DNA of 64,000 nt from Alphaproteobacteria bacterium UBA998 (GTDB taxonomy: Bacteria > Pseudomonadota > Alphaproteobacteria > Rickettsiales > UBA998), in contig DBAY01000057.1 in assembly GCA_002291925.1 (NCBI GenBank), positions 7,755 through 71,754 on the forward strand, read 5' to 3'. The position numbers and the translations under genes are program-made. Each line of letters begins with the position of its first letter. Positions within the stretch are counted from its first letter, which is position 1. The notes below the pieces were generated by a model. The model saw only the letters and a program-made list of their open reading frames with translations, did not search any database and was not told the origin of the DNA. This document shows positions 1 through 7,216 of the stretch, in pieces.

Positions 1-96
1 GTCTCCCATCTCTCCTTTTCGGGATAGCAAGCCTCGCATTTGCTGTAAATACGCAACGTAACATAACGACGATGCGTGGAATGCAGGCCTCGCGCA

Positions 97-630
97 TCAA
101 AGGCGCGTGGAGAGCCAGATGGCCGTGCGGGTCACGGTCTTGATGCCCTGGTGCAGCAGACTGTAGAGCGGCGCCTGCTCGGCCCCATGCTCCAGCCCGG
201 TGGCGTGGTGCTCCATCTCGTCGGCGCGAAACTGGGCGATGGTGTCGCGCAACGGGGCCTCCTCCACGGGCAGCCGCGCTTCCTGCGCCGCATAGTGCTC
301 GTCGATGACCTCCTCCACCGCCACCGTGCAGGCCATGGCGGCTTTTTCGCCCATCAGCGCGGTCGCCGCGCCCAGCAGGAACCCGCCGACATGCCAGAAC
401 GGCAGCAGGGCCGTCGGGCGTACGCGGCGCTCCACCAGCAATGCCTCGAACGCCTGCAGATGCGCCTCCTCCTGCGCCTTCATGTGCGCGATGGTAGCGT
501 GCGCCGGCCGCCCGCGCAGCACGGCAAGCTGGCCCTCATAAATGCGCCGCGCGCCATACTCGCCCGCGTGGTTGACGCGGATCATGCGCGCGAGGTCGTC
601 AGCGGGGGAGGGATCACCGGGCAGGCTCAT
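97..630 (-). CDS. coq7: Coq7-type demethoxyubiquinone hydroxylase
   Basis: A 177-residue di-iron monooxygenase that hydroxylates demethoxyubiquinone in the penultimate step of ubiquinone synthesis at the inner membrane. The family signature is clear: VNHAGEYGARRIYEGQ near residue 17, AQEEAHLQAFE, AVEEVIDEHY and ADEMEHH give the repeated E...ExxH iron ligands of the ferritin-like four-helix bundle. The open frame extends far upstream, but that part is out-of-frame dsbB. The true start is the ATG at 630, which overlaps the dsbB stop as ATGA, so the two genes are probably translationally coupled. The length fits the short bacterial Coq7 form. Function is from family knowledge; the motifs are seen directly. 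Confidence 0.93.
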   Translation of the reverse strand: MSLPGDPSPADDLARMIRVNHAGEYGARRIYEGQLAVLRGRPAHATIAHMKAQEEAHLQAFEALLVERRVRPTALLPFWHVGGFLLGAATALMGEKAAMACTVAVEEVIDEHYAAQEARLPVEEAPLRDTIAQFRADEMEHHATGLEHGAEQAPLYSLLHQGIKTVTRTAIWLSTRL

Positions 631-1130
631 GCAGACTCCATGGGTTGACGCAGGAGATAGCGCATGACTGCCGCGCCGCCAAGGGCATAAAGCAGGTTCC
701 AGCCCGCCATGGACAGGCCGAGGAAAGCGAAGGTCGTATCCTTGCAGGAAACCAGCGCGGCCCCGTTCAGCTGTTCGCGCAGCGCGTCGATGCTGGTGGC
801 GGTGGTGGCGCCGGAGCAGGCGCTCGGGCCCGCGATCCACCCCTGCTCCACGCCCACATGGTAGGCTGCGATACCCGCATCGGCGAGAAACAGTCCCGCC
901 GCCAGCAAAAGCAGCGGACGGCGCGGGCGCGGACGGCGGCGGGTAATCGCCTCGCCCGTCAGCCCAAGCGCCACGAGCGCAAGGTAGGGATAGCGCTGCA
1001 GCAGGCAGAGATCGCAGGGCTTCAGCCCGAAGCCATATTGCGACACCCACGCGCCGCCCAGCGCCGCCGCCGCCAGCAGCGCGGCCAGCGCCAGCGGGTG
1101 TCTATGAAAGAGTCCTGTAGACAGCATCAT
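627..1130 (-). CDS. dsbB: DsbB-family disulfide bond formation protein
   Basis: About 167 residues with four hydrophobic segments. The first periplasmic loop carries the redox motif KPCDLCLLQRYPY (CxxC followed by QR, diagnostic of DsbB). A second cysteine pair lies in the later loop (GPSACSG and LVSCKD). DsbB reoxidises DsbA and passes electrons to ubiquinone, which makes its coupling to coq7 chemically sensible, although that link is inference. The frame extends upstream to 1313 through the antisense of tRNA-Leu, so the start is placed at the tandem ATGs at 1130/1127. No strong ribosome-binding site is visible there. Confidence 0.88.
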   Translation of the reverse strand: MMLSTGLFHRHPLALAALLAAAALGGAWVSQYGFGLKPCDLCLLQRYPYLALVALGLTGEAITRRRPRPRRPLLLLAAGLFLADAGIAAYHVGVEQGWIAGPSACSGATTATSIDALREQLNGAALVSCKDTTFAFLGLSMAGWNLLYALGGAAVMRYLLRQPMESA

Positions 1131-1225
1131 GCCCGCATCATAGCGCAGGGCGGGCCCAAACCCAAGCGCCGCGCCAAAATCATTGACGCATCCCCGCCGC
1201 TGCCTATGATACCGATTCCTTGCGT

Positions 1226-1312
1226 GCCCCTGTGGTGGAATTGGTAGACGCGCTAGACTCAAAATCTTGTGTCCGCAAGGACGTGTCGGTTCGAGTCCGA
1301 CCGGGGGCACCA
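1226..1312 (+). tRNA. tRNA-Leu(CAA)
   Basis: An 87-nt class II tRNA with encoded CCA. The acceptor arm GCCCCTG pairs with CGGGGGC. The D-arm contains TGGTGGAATTGGTAGACGC, the anticodon loop is CTCAAAA with CAA at 1260-1262, a long variable arm GTGTCCGCAAGGACGTG follows, and the T-arm is CGGTTCGAGTCCGACCG. The 3' flank holds the remains of an integrase gene, so this tRNA may have been an integration site. Confidence 0.93.
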
Positions 1313-1501
1313 TATGGAGTTTTATGAATAAAACGCCTCACTGGTCATCTAGGGCTTGGCGTAATTTTTAGTCGCAAGGGACACTGGCGGGGCAGTTGCT
1401 GGCGAGTCCGTGCAGTGTTCTCCGGCTTCTGACAATAAAATTGAAGACTTCAAAAAAGCGGGTGGGGCGGAAGGCCTCAGTATCCCAACGGTGTCCCACA
1501 A

Positions 1502-1658
1502 GTGTCCCAGACAGTCCGTATTCTTCCGTACACGCTCGCTATATTAAGGTTTCACAAGACTAATAATCTAACAGCTTACATGATTATTAAACGCTATGCA
1601 CACCTATCTGAGGCTCACACCAGCCAAGTGGTGGCAGTGATGAATGAAAGAATATGGG
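1502..1658 (+). pseudogene. C-terminal remnant of a tyrosine integrase
   Basis: This stretch reads IKRYAHLSEAHTSQVVAVMN and ends ERIWG. That matches the C-terminal end of phage-type tyrosine recombinases, where the catalytic Tyr sits in the KRYAHLS context. The rest of the recombinase (Arg-His-x-x-Arg box) is missing upstream, and the tail is cut at the left end of the IS at 1656. With tRNA-Leu 190 bases upstream, this looks like the scar of an integrative element. The upstream boundary is approximate; only about 1550-1658 is clearly recombinase-like. Confidence 0.6.
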
Positions 1659-1674
1659 GCTGGCATAGATGTTT
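1656..1674 (+). repeat. Left terminal inverted repeat of the IS
   Basis: GGGGCTGGCATAGATGTTT; identical over 19 bases to the reverse complement of 2358-2376. Confidence 0.9.
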
Positions 1675-1787
1675 AGAACATATATGCTGGCAAGATGGAC
1701 TTAAGGTATTAAAGAATAAGCGCAAACAAGCGGATCAAGCTGCTTGAATTTTTTGTTGGTGGCGCGACGGCTCGAACCGCTGCGGAA

Positions 1788-2354
1788 ATGGCTGGCGTCA
1801 ATCGCAATACAGCACGGCTGTTTTTCCATCGACTGCGGGTTATTATTGCCGAAGAACAAGAGAAACTATCGCCGTTTGTGGATGGCGAAGTCGAGGTAGA
1901 TGAGAGTTATTTTGGCGGAAGACGTAAAGGCAAGCGTGGCCGTGGCGCTGCAGGAAAAGTCCCGGTGTTCGGGCTGCTCAAGCGTGGCGGCAAGGTGTAC
2001 ACGCAGGTAATTCCAGATGCCAAGGCTGCAACACTCATACCCATCATTAAAAACCGTATCGCCCCGGATTCTATCGTCTACAGCGACTCCCTGCCGAGCT
2101 ATAACGTGCTGGATGTCTCGGACTTCAGACATTACCGTATCAATCACAGCAGGCTATTCGCGGATAAGAAAAATCACATCAACGGCATCGAGAATTTCTG
2201 GAACCAGGCCAAGCGGCATATGCGCCAGTTCAACGGTGTCCCAAAGCAAAACTTCAATCTTTTCCTGAAAGAATGCGAGTTCAGGTTCAATAACCCCTCG
2301 CCAAAAAAGCAGTTACAGCTACTCAAGCAATGGATAAAATCAAGGCAGATCTAA
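1788..2354 (+). CDS. IS1595-family (ISXO2-like) DDE transposase
   Basis: The protein has VDESYFGGRRKGKRGRG (first catalytic Asp), VYSDSLPSY (second Asp) and HINGIENFWNQAKRHMRQF (third acidic/Asn position), the core layout of the ISXO2-like transposase domain. The frame shows family similarity before the ATG at 1788: from 1713 it reads RISANKRIKLLEFFVGG then ATARTAAE, the usual N-terminal helix-turn-helix region. In the same frame an ATG at 1695 would give a 219-residue protein of normal length, but a TAA at 1710-1712 stops it at codon 6. The copy is therefore either inactivated or initiates internally. Confidence 0.85.
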   Translation: MAGVNRNTARLFFHRLRVIIAEEQEKLSPFVDGEVEVDESYFGGRRKGKRGRGAAGKVPVFGLLKRGGKVYTQVIPDAKAATLIPIIKNRIAPDSIVYSDSLPSYNVLDVSDFRHYRINHSRLFADKKNHINGIENFWNQAKRHMRQFNGVPKQNFNLFLKECEFRFNNPSPKKQLQLLKQWIKSRQI

Positions 2355-2357
2355 CCC

Positions 2358-2376
2358 AAACATCTATGCCAGCCCC
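2358..2376 (-). repeat. Right terminal inverted repeat of the IS
   Basis: Reverse complement of GGGGCTGGCATAGATGTTT; it lies three bases past the transposase stop codon. Confidence 0.9.
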
Positions 2377-2427
2377 TTATATTAAAATCCCTGTGCGTGA
2401 ACTCTTCGGGGATACGGGGGAGTAAAA

Positions 2428-2503
2428 TGGTGCCCAGAGCCGGAATCGAACCAGCGACACAGGGATTTTCAATCCCTTGCTCTACCAACTGAGCTATCTG
2501 GGC
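2428..2503 (-). tRNA. tRNA-Phe(GAA)
   Basis: A 76-nt tRNA with encoded CCA on the minus strand. The reverse complement begins GCCCAGATAGCTCAGTTGG; the anticodon loop is TTGAAAA with anticodon GAA, and the T-loop is GGTTCGATTCC. It lies 51 bases beyond the right end of the IS. Confidence 0.95.
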
Positions 2504-2571
2504 ACTCCGCCTTGGCGGCTGGAAGTGGCGTTATAGCCAAAGCCGCCGATGCTGTCCAGCAGAGATGATGC

Positions 2572-2748
2572 TTAGCCTTCGTCCGGCGAGAAGTCCTCGG
2601 GATCGGGGATGTCATCTTCCTCCATCACCGGCACGGCGTAGCGGCCCGTGAACCAGCGGCCGAGGTCGAGATCGGCACAGCGCGTGGAGCAGAACGGCGC
2701 GGTTTTTGGGTCCGAGGCCTTATCGCAGACGGGGCAGAGGGATTTCAT
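2572..2748 (-). CDS. yacG: YacG-type zinc-binding DNA gyrase inhibitor
   Basis: A 58-residue protein with CPVCDKASDPKTAPFCSTRC: a four-cysteine zinc finger (CxxC...CxxxC) followed by DLGRWFTGRYAVP and an acidic tail. This is the YacG pattern, a small protein known to bind GyrB and inhibit gyrase. The ATG at 2748 overlaps the trhO stop as ATGA, so the two are co-translated. The longer frame upstream is trhO read in another phase and is not coding. Confidence 0.9.
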   Translation of the reverse strand: MKSLCPVCDKASDPKTAPFCSTRCADLDLGRWFTGRYAVPVMEEDDIPDPEDFSPDEG

Positions 2749-3581
2749 GCATTGGAAGGTGGGTAGGTTTCGCAATAGGGACAAGAGGTGTCCGCCACAT
2801 AGGTAGGGTGCGCGCGGTCTTCGGGCGTGAGCGGGTGGCCGCAGGCGGCGCACATGGTGATGGTGGCGTCCGGCGCGAGGCCGTGGCCGACGGCGAGGCG
2901 TTCGTCGAACACGTAGCAACTGCCGCGCCACAAGCTTTGCTCGGCGGGGATTTTCTCGAGATAGTTCAGGATACCGCCCTCGAGGTGATAGACTTCCTCG
3001 AACCCCTGCTCGCGCAGCCAGGCGGTGTATTTTTCGCAGCGTATGCCGCCGGTGCAGAAGCTGGCGACGCGCTTGTGTTTTTCGGGGTCGTAATGCTCGC
3101 GCGTGAAGGCGGGGAGCTGGGTGAATTTGCGCGTGTTGGGGTCGACGGCGCCTTGGAACGTGCCGAGGTGCGCCTCGTAGCTGTTGCGCGCATCGATGAG
3201 GACGACGTCGGGAGAGGAAATCAGCGCGTTCCATGCTTCCGGCGGTACGTAGGTGCCAACACCATTTTCGGGATGGGCCGGCTCGCCGAGCGAGATGAGT
3301 TCCTTCTTCAGTTTCACCTTGGCGCGGCCAAAGGGCAGGGCTTCATGCTGGCTCGTCTTGATGGTGAGCGGTGCGATGCCGGGGATGGTTTGCAGCAAGG
3401 CGTGGAGCGCCTTCAATGCGGCAGGCTCCCCGGAGACGGTGGCGTTCAGCCCTTCCTCGGCGAGCAGGATGCTGCCCTTGATGCCCTCGCGTTCCATGCA
3501 GGTGAGCAGGGGAACCTTCCAGTCATGGTAAGTGGGGAAGGGGAAGAACTGATAAAATGTCTGGATGGTGTAGGAGGCCAT
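2745..3581 (-). CDS. trhO: tRNA uridine(34) hydroxylase TrhO (rhodanese family)
   Basis: A 278-residue YceA/TrhO family protein that installs 5-hydroxyuridine at wobble position 34 of tRNA using O2. An N-terminal acylphosphatase-like fold (ILLAEEGLNATVSG) is followed by a rhodanese domain with the catalytic cysteine in ASFCTGGIRCEKYTAWL and preceding VVLIDARNSYE. A C-terminal cysteine cluster (CAACG, CPYC) may bind zinc. The ATG at 3581 follows AAAAAGG; a GTG at 3602 is an alternative. It forms a two-gene operon with yacG. Confidence 0.92.
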   Translation of the reverse strand: MASYTIQTFYQFFPFPTYHDWKVPLLTCMEREGIKGSILLAEEGLNATVSGEPAALKALHALLQTIPGIAPLTIKTSQHEALPFGRAKVKLKKELISLGEPAHPENGVGTYVPPEAWNALISSPDVVLIDARNSYEAHLGTFQGAVDPNTRKFTQLPAFTREHYDPEKHKRVASFCTGGIRCEKYTAWLREQGFEEVYHLEGGILNYLEKIPAEQSLWRGSCYVFDERLAVGHGLAPDATITMCAACGHPLTPEDRAHPTYVADTSCPYCETYPPSNA

Positions 3582-3620
3582 GCGCCTTTTTAGCAAAGCC
3601 ACGCAATAGGTAAAAGCAGC

Positions 3621-4718
3621 TTAATGCATCCGCCCCGCAGGTACTGGCGCCATGGCGTTCCCTATTGCCATAGCACGTTCCGCTTCCAGGCGTGCTCGCC
3701 AGCCGGCGCTAGGAACCTGTTGCCCATGCAAGCGCCCCAGAGCGGCGATTTGCTCACGGTGCAGCGCGTCGGCCTGCGGTCCCAGTGCGCTGGAAGGAAT
3801 AGCTGCCGGCGGCTCCTGCAGGCCCAGCGCCCGCTGACGATCGGCCACCAGCTGCTGGCGGGCCAACGTCACGGCTTTATCAAGCATCTCACCGTGATCA
3901 TCGCGGATATTGATGTGCTTTTTTTGACCATTCACCATGACATTTGCATGATAACGTGAGATAGAGCTTCCAAACTTCTGTTTCGGCGTCTCCGGGTGAT
4001 ACTCGATATCCTTAGCGTTCACCCAAACCAGCTCCGCCACGTCATCTTTGGGGGTGAGCTTTGGAATATTTCCGCTGTTTCCCGTCATATTGACATGAAA
4101 ATACTCATTTACCGTATGAGTCTTTGGATTGTTACTGACACCATAACTACTGTCAGCCCCAAGACTTTTCGGCTGGTAGCTTGCAGGAAGTGTAAGTCCG
4201 GTTTCCTCTTTCAGCTCACGCAGCGCGGTAGCGCACAGGTTGTTATCAGAGGGACGAGTAGTACCTGAGCCAAGGGGGGCGTGGGCTTCCATGTAACCGC
4301 CAACCATGATCAATTCATCTTTCAGACCAAGTTCCGGCTTTGCAGGGTTTTTGTATTTGCGGGCGAGCAACACATAAACATCGTGTGTATCTTCGGCACC
4401 ATAGGTGACGGCCACCGTCGAACCAGCGGTCATGGAGGGATAGGGGCGGGTATAAAGCGTTGAGGCGTCCGCTCCGTCAGGCATTGCCGCATTGTTTTGC
4501 GTGTAGGGATTATGGAATGCTGCGCCGAACATATCCCGGCCTTTGGGCATATCGTAAGCGAGGGAAGTTATCAGCGCCTCGCGCAATTTGTCTACCTCAG
4601 GCGCACGATTCACGATGCTTCGTATGCTCTCATACAGATCGCGCGTAGGGTCGGCGAGGACGGCGCCCATCTGCGAGTGGGCGGACTGCATGGCAAGGGG
4701 AGCGGCATTTGGCGTCAT
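3621..4718 (-). CDS. Large Nudix-domain hydrolase with interrupted Nudix box
   Basis: The 365-residue protein has a Nudix fold in the middle. The C-terminal half of the Nudix box, LRELKEETGL (R167, E168, E171, E172, G174), is intact, and GGY with E144 precedes it. The spacing is stretched: the loop between the first Gly and the RE pair has about 12 extra residues rich in Gly, Ser, Thr and Asn. Around 95 residues precede the domain and about 110 follow, the latter Ala/Gln-rich and probably helical, ending in a Pro-rich tail. The substrate cannot be read from sequence. It is a single gene, divergent from nothing close, with radC downstream on the same strand only across unrelated sequence. Confidence 0.75.
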   Translation of the reverse strand: MTPNAAPLAMQSAHSQMGAVLADPTRDLYESIRSIVNRAPEVDKLREALITSLAYDMPKGRDMFGAAFHNPYTQNNAAMPDGADASTLYTRPYPSMTAGSTVAVTYGAEDTHDVYVLLARKYKNPAKPELGLKDELIMVGGYMEAHAPLGSGTTRPSDNNLCATALRELKEETGLTLPASYQPKSLGADSSYGVSNNPKTHTVNEYFHVNMTGNSGNIPKLTPKDDVAELVWVNAKDIEYHPETPKQKFGSSISRYHANVMVNGQKKHINIRDDHGEMLDKAVTLARQQLVADRQRALGLQEPPAAIPSSALGPQADALHREQIAALGRLHGQQVPSAGWRARLEAERAMAIGNAMAPVPAGRMH

Positions 4719-4788
4719 AACTCTTTAGTTGTAGCAATTCCGGACGGGATGGACACGTGAAGATTCTGTGACAAGCCAAGGCGTGGCT

Positions 4789-5493
4789 TTAAATAAGTCC
4801 ATGACTTTTAAAAGAGTAGTGGCCCTTGCTTGCCACGATGACATGGTCATGCACGCGGATATTGAAGGGTTTGGCGGCTTCCATCACCAGCTTGGTCATC
4901 TCGATATCGTCCTTGCTAGGGCTGGAATTGCCGCTCGGGTGGTTATGGACGAGAATGATGGCTGTGGCGCCATGCTCCAGCGCGCGCTTGATGATTTCGC
5001 GGGGATAGACGGGCGTGTGATCCACCGTGCCGCGCTGCTGCACCTCATCGGCGATGAGCGCATTGCCGCGATTGAGGAAAAGCACGCGGAACTCCTCGAT
5101 TTTCTTCTCCGCCATGGTCAGGCGGCAGTAATCGAGCAGGGCGGTCCAGGACTGGATGATCGGCTTGTCGTCCATCCCTTGGCGCAGCATCAGCTCGGCG
5201 GCGGCTTCCACGGTGCGCAGCGCCGCCACGACGGCCTCGCCAACGCCTTCCACCTCCATCAACGCCGAGGGCGAAGCCTTCACCGCGCCCGCGAAGCTGC
5301 CGAAGCGCTTGATGAGCGCCTTGGCCAGCGGCTTCACATCGCCGCGCGGCTTGGCGGCAAACAGCACCAGCTCCAGCATTTCATAATCCGCCACCGCCGC
5401 GAGGCCGCCCTTCAGGAAGCGCTCACGCAGGCGCTGGCGGTGTCCGGCGGTCAGGTCGAGGGCGGGCGCATTCATGCGGAAAGTGCTTTCCAT
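4789..5493 (-). CDS. radC: RadC family JAB-domain protein
   Basis: The 234-residue protein begins with a helix-hairpin-helix region (LMEVEGVGEAVVAALRTVE). It ends in a JAB/MPN domain with the JAMM zinc motif HNHPSGNSSPSKDD, the Glu partner near EFRVLFLNRGN, and VHDHVIV. This is the standard RadC/YeeS layout. A DNA-repair role was historically assigned but is not established, so the molecular function is uncertain. The start is the ATG at 5493 or the one at 5475; neither has a strong ribosome-binding site. It is divergent from purE, with only 50 bases between them. Confidence 0.88.
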   Translation of the reverse strand: MESTFRMNAPALDLTAGHRQRLRERFLKGGLAAVADYEMLELVLFAAKPRGDVKPLAKALIKRFGSFAGAVKASPSALMEVEGVGEAVVAALRTVEAAAELMLRQGMDDKPIIQSWTALLDYCRLTMAEKKIEEFRVLFLNRGNALIADEVQQRGTVDHTPVYPREIIKRALEHGATAIILVHNHPSGNSSPSKDDIEMTKLVMEAAKPFNIRVHDHVIVASKGHYSFKSHGLI

Positions 5494-5543
5494 TCAGGAG
5501 GGTTTTCGCTATCTTCCCGCCTTTCCTGAAAGGGCCCATCACT

Positions 5544-6038
5544 ATGCAGGATGCGAAAATTAACGTCGGCATCATTATGGGAAGCCAGTCCGACTGGTCA
5601 ACCCTCAAGCACGCCGCGCAGGTGCTGGAACAGCTCGGCGTGGCACATGAGTGCCGCATCGTCTCCGCGCACCGCACGCCGGAACGCCTCTATGAATACG
5701 CCAAGGGCGCGGAAGCACGCGGGCTGCAGGTGATTATTGCCGGGGCCGGAGGCGCAGCCCATCTTCCGGGCATGACCGCGGCGCTGACGCATCTGCCGGT
5801 GCTCGGCGTGCCCGTGCGCAGCGAGGCGCTGGACGGCATGGATAGCCTGCTCTCCATCGTACAGATGCCGGGCGGCATTCCGGTGGGGACGCTCGCCATC
5901 GGCCCGGCGGGGGCGAAGAATGCGGCCTTGCTGGCCTGCTCCATCCTTGCGCTGCATGATCCGGCACTGCGCGAGAAACTGAAATCGTTCCGCGCCGAGC
6001 AGACCGCGACCGTCGCCGAAACGCCTTCCAATACGTAA
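5544..6038 (+). CDS. purE: N5-carboxyaminoimidazole ribonucleotide mutase PurE
   Basis: A 164-residue class I PurE, which moves the carboxyl group from N5-CAIR to C4 to give CAIR in de novo purine synthesis. It shows VGIIMGSQSDW at the N-terminus, VSAHRTPERLYEYA with the catalytic His, AGAGGAAHLPGM and VPVRSEALDGMDSLLSIVQM followed by PGGIPV. It is followed after three bases by purK, the enzyme that makes its substrate. Confidence 0.96.
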   Translation: MQDAKINVGIIMGSQSDWSTLKHAAQVLEQLGVAHECRIVSAHRTPERLYEYAKGAEARGLQVIIAGAGGAAHLPGMTAALTHLPVLGVPVRSEALDGMDSLLSIVQMPGGIPVGTLAIGPAGAKNAALLACSILALHDPALREKLKSFRAEQTATVAETPSNT

Positions 6039-6041
6039 GCC

Positions 6042-7124
6042 ATGACGCCACTGCCCCCTGCGGCCACCATCGGAATCCTCGGCGGCGGTCAGCTAGGCCG
6101 CATGATGAGCATGGCGGCCTCCCGGCTGGGCTATCACGTGCACATCTTCACGCCGGAAGAAGATGCGCCCGCATCGGAGGTCTCGCTCGCCACGACGCTC
6201 GCGGATTACCGGGATGAGGACGCGCTCGCCCGTTTTGCCGCCTCGGTGGATGTGGTGACGTTGGAGTTTGAGAATATCCCCGTCGAGTCGCTGTGCTTCC
6301 TCGAGCGCCATGTTCCCGTGATGCCGGGCGCGAACCTGATGGAAGTCACGCAGCACCGCGCCAATGAGAAAAGCTTTGTGCAGGCGCAGGGCATTGCCAC
6401 CGCGCCGTTCCGGGCTGTGCATTCGCTGCCGGAACTTGTTCACGCGCTGGCTGAGCTCGGCACGCCCGCCATCCTCAAAACCTCCCGCCTCGGTTATGAC
6501 GGCAAGGGCCAGTTCCTGCTGCGCTCTCCCGAGCAGGCCGCCGAAGCGTGGGAAGCGCTGGGCGGAGTGGAGTGCGTGCTGGAAGGCTTCGTCGATTTCA
6601 CGGCAGAGCTGTCCGTCATTGTCGCCCGCAGTGTGGCGGGCGAGGTGGCCGTGTTTCCGCTGACCCGCAATGAGCATCGCCATCACATTCTGCATATCAG
6701 CGCCGTGCCCGCCGGAGTGCCGGACAGCGTCGCGCAGGAAGCCGAGCGCATCGCGCGCACTTTGGCGGAAGCAGGCGATCTGGTCGGGCTGCTGGCGGTA
6801 GAATTGTTCCTCTGCCGCGATGGCTCGCTGAAGGTGAACGAGCTGGCCCCGCGTCCGCATAATTCCGGCCACTGGACCATGGATGCCTGCGCCACCAGTC
6901 AGTTCCAGCAGGCCATCCGCGCTGTGACAGGACTGCCGCTTGGGCCCACGCACCTGACCTCGCCCGCGCGCATGCTGAACCTGATTGGCGATGATGTGCA
7001 TCAGGCGCATGCGTTGCTCGCGGCCGAGCCCACTGCGCGGCTGCACCTTTACGGCAAGGCCGAGGCGCGGCCGGGGCGCAAGATGGGACATATCAATTAT
7101 CTTCTGCCTTCCGGGCCCGCTTGA
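6042..7124 (+). CDS. purK: 5-(carboxyamino)imidazole ribonucleotide synthase PurK
   Basis: A 360-residue ATP-grasp enzyme that carboxylates AIR with bicarbonate and ATP. The N-terminus GILGGGQLGRMM is the PurK hallmark. The ATP-grasp core includes AILKTSRLGYDGKGQF, VEGFVDFTAELSVIVAR-like sequence and VNELAPRPHNSGHWTMDAC. It starts three bases after the purE stop, so the pair is an operon. Confidence 0.95.
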   Translation: MTPLPPAATIGILGGGQLGRMMSMAASRLGYHVHIFTPEEDAPASEVSLATTLADYRDEDALARFAASVDVVTLEFENIPVESLCFLERHVPVMPGANLMEVTQHRANEKSFVQAQGIATAPFRAVHSLPELVHALAELGTPAILKTSRLGYDGKGQFLLRSPEQAAEAWEALGGVECVLEGFVDFTAELSVIVARSVAGEVAVFPLTRNEHRHHILHISAVPAGVPDSVAQEAERIARTLAEAGDLVGLLAVELFLCRDGSLKVNELAPRPHNSGHWTMDACATSQFQQAIRAVTGLPLGPTHLTSPARMLNLIGDDVHQAHALLAAEPTARLHLYGKAEARPGRKMGHINYLLPSGPA

Positions 7125-7216
7125 ACGCCGCCACACTGCCGCAAAAAATGTCGTGCGCGGACAGGTTTTTCGTGTAGTTAGTTAAACTTGCATTGGCTTT
7201 CAGCTATATCAAAGAC

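Larger units (their letters stand above)
1656..2376 (+). mobile_element. IS1595-family insertion sequence
   Basis: A 721-bp element bounded by perfect 19-bp inverted repeats, GGGGCTGGCATAGATGTTT at 1656-1674 and its reverse complement at 2358-2376. It carries one transposase frame. Size and transposase type fit the small IS1016-like branch of the IS1595 family. The eight bases on each side (AAGAATAT left, TTATATTA right) are not identical, so no 8-bp target duplication is visible. The left end interrupts the integrase remnant. Confidence 0.85.

Noticed and set aside
1131..1313. N-terminal extension of the dsbB frame (MVPPVGLEPT...)
   Set aside because: It is the antisense of the tRNA-Leu gene and intergenic DNA; the dsbB motifs begin only after 1130.
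1313..1501. Complete integrase gene
   Set aside because: Only the C-terminal end is recognisable; the upstream DNA has stops and no recombinase motif.
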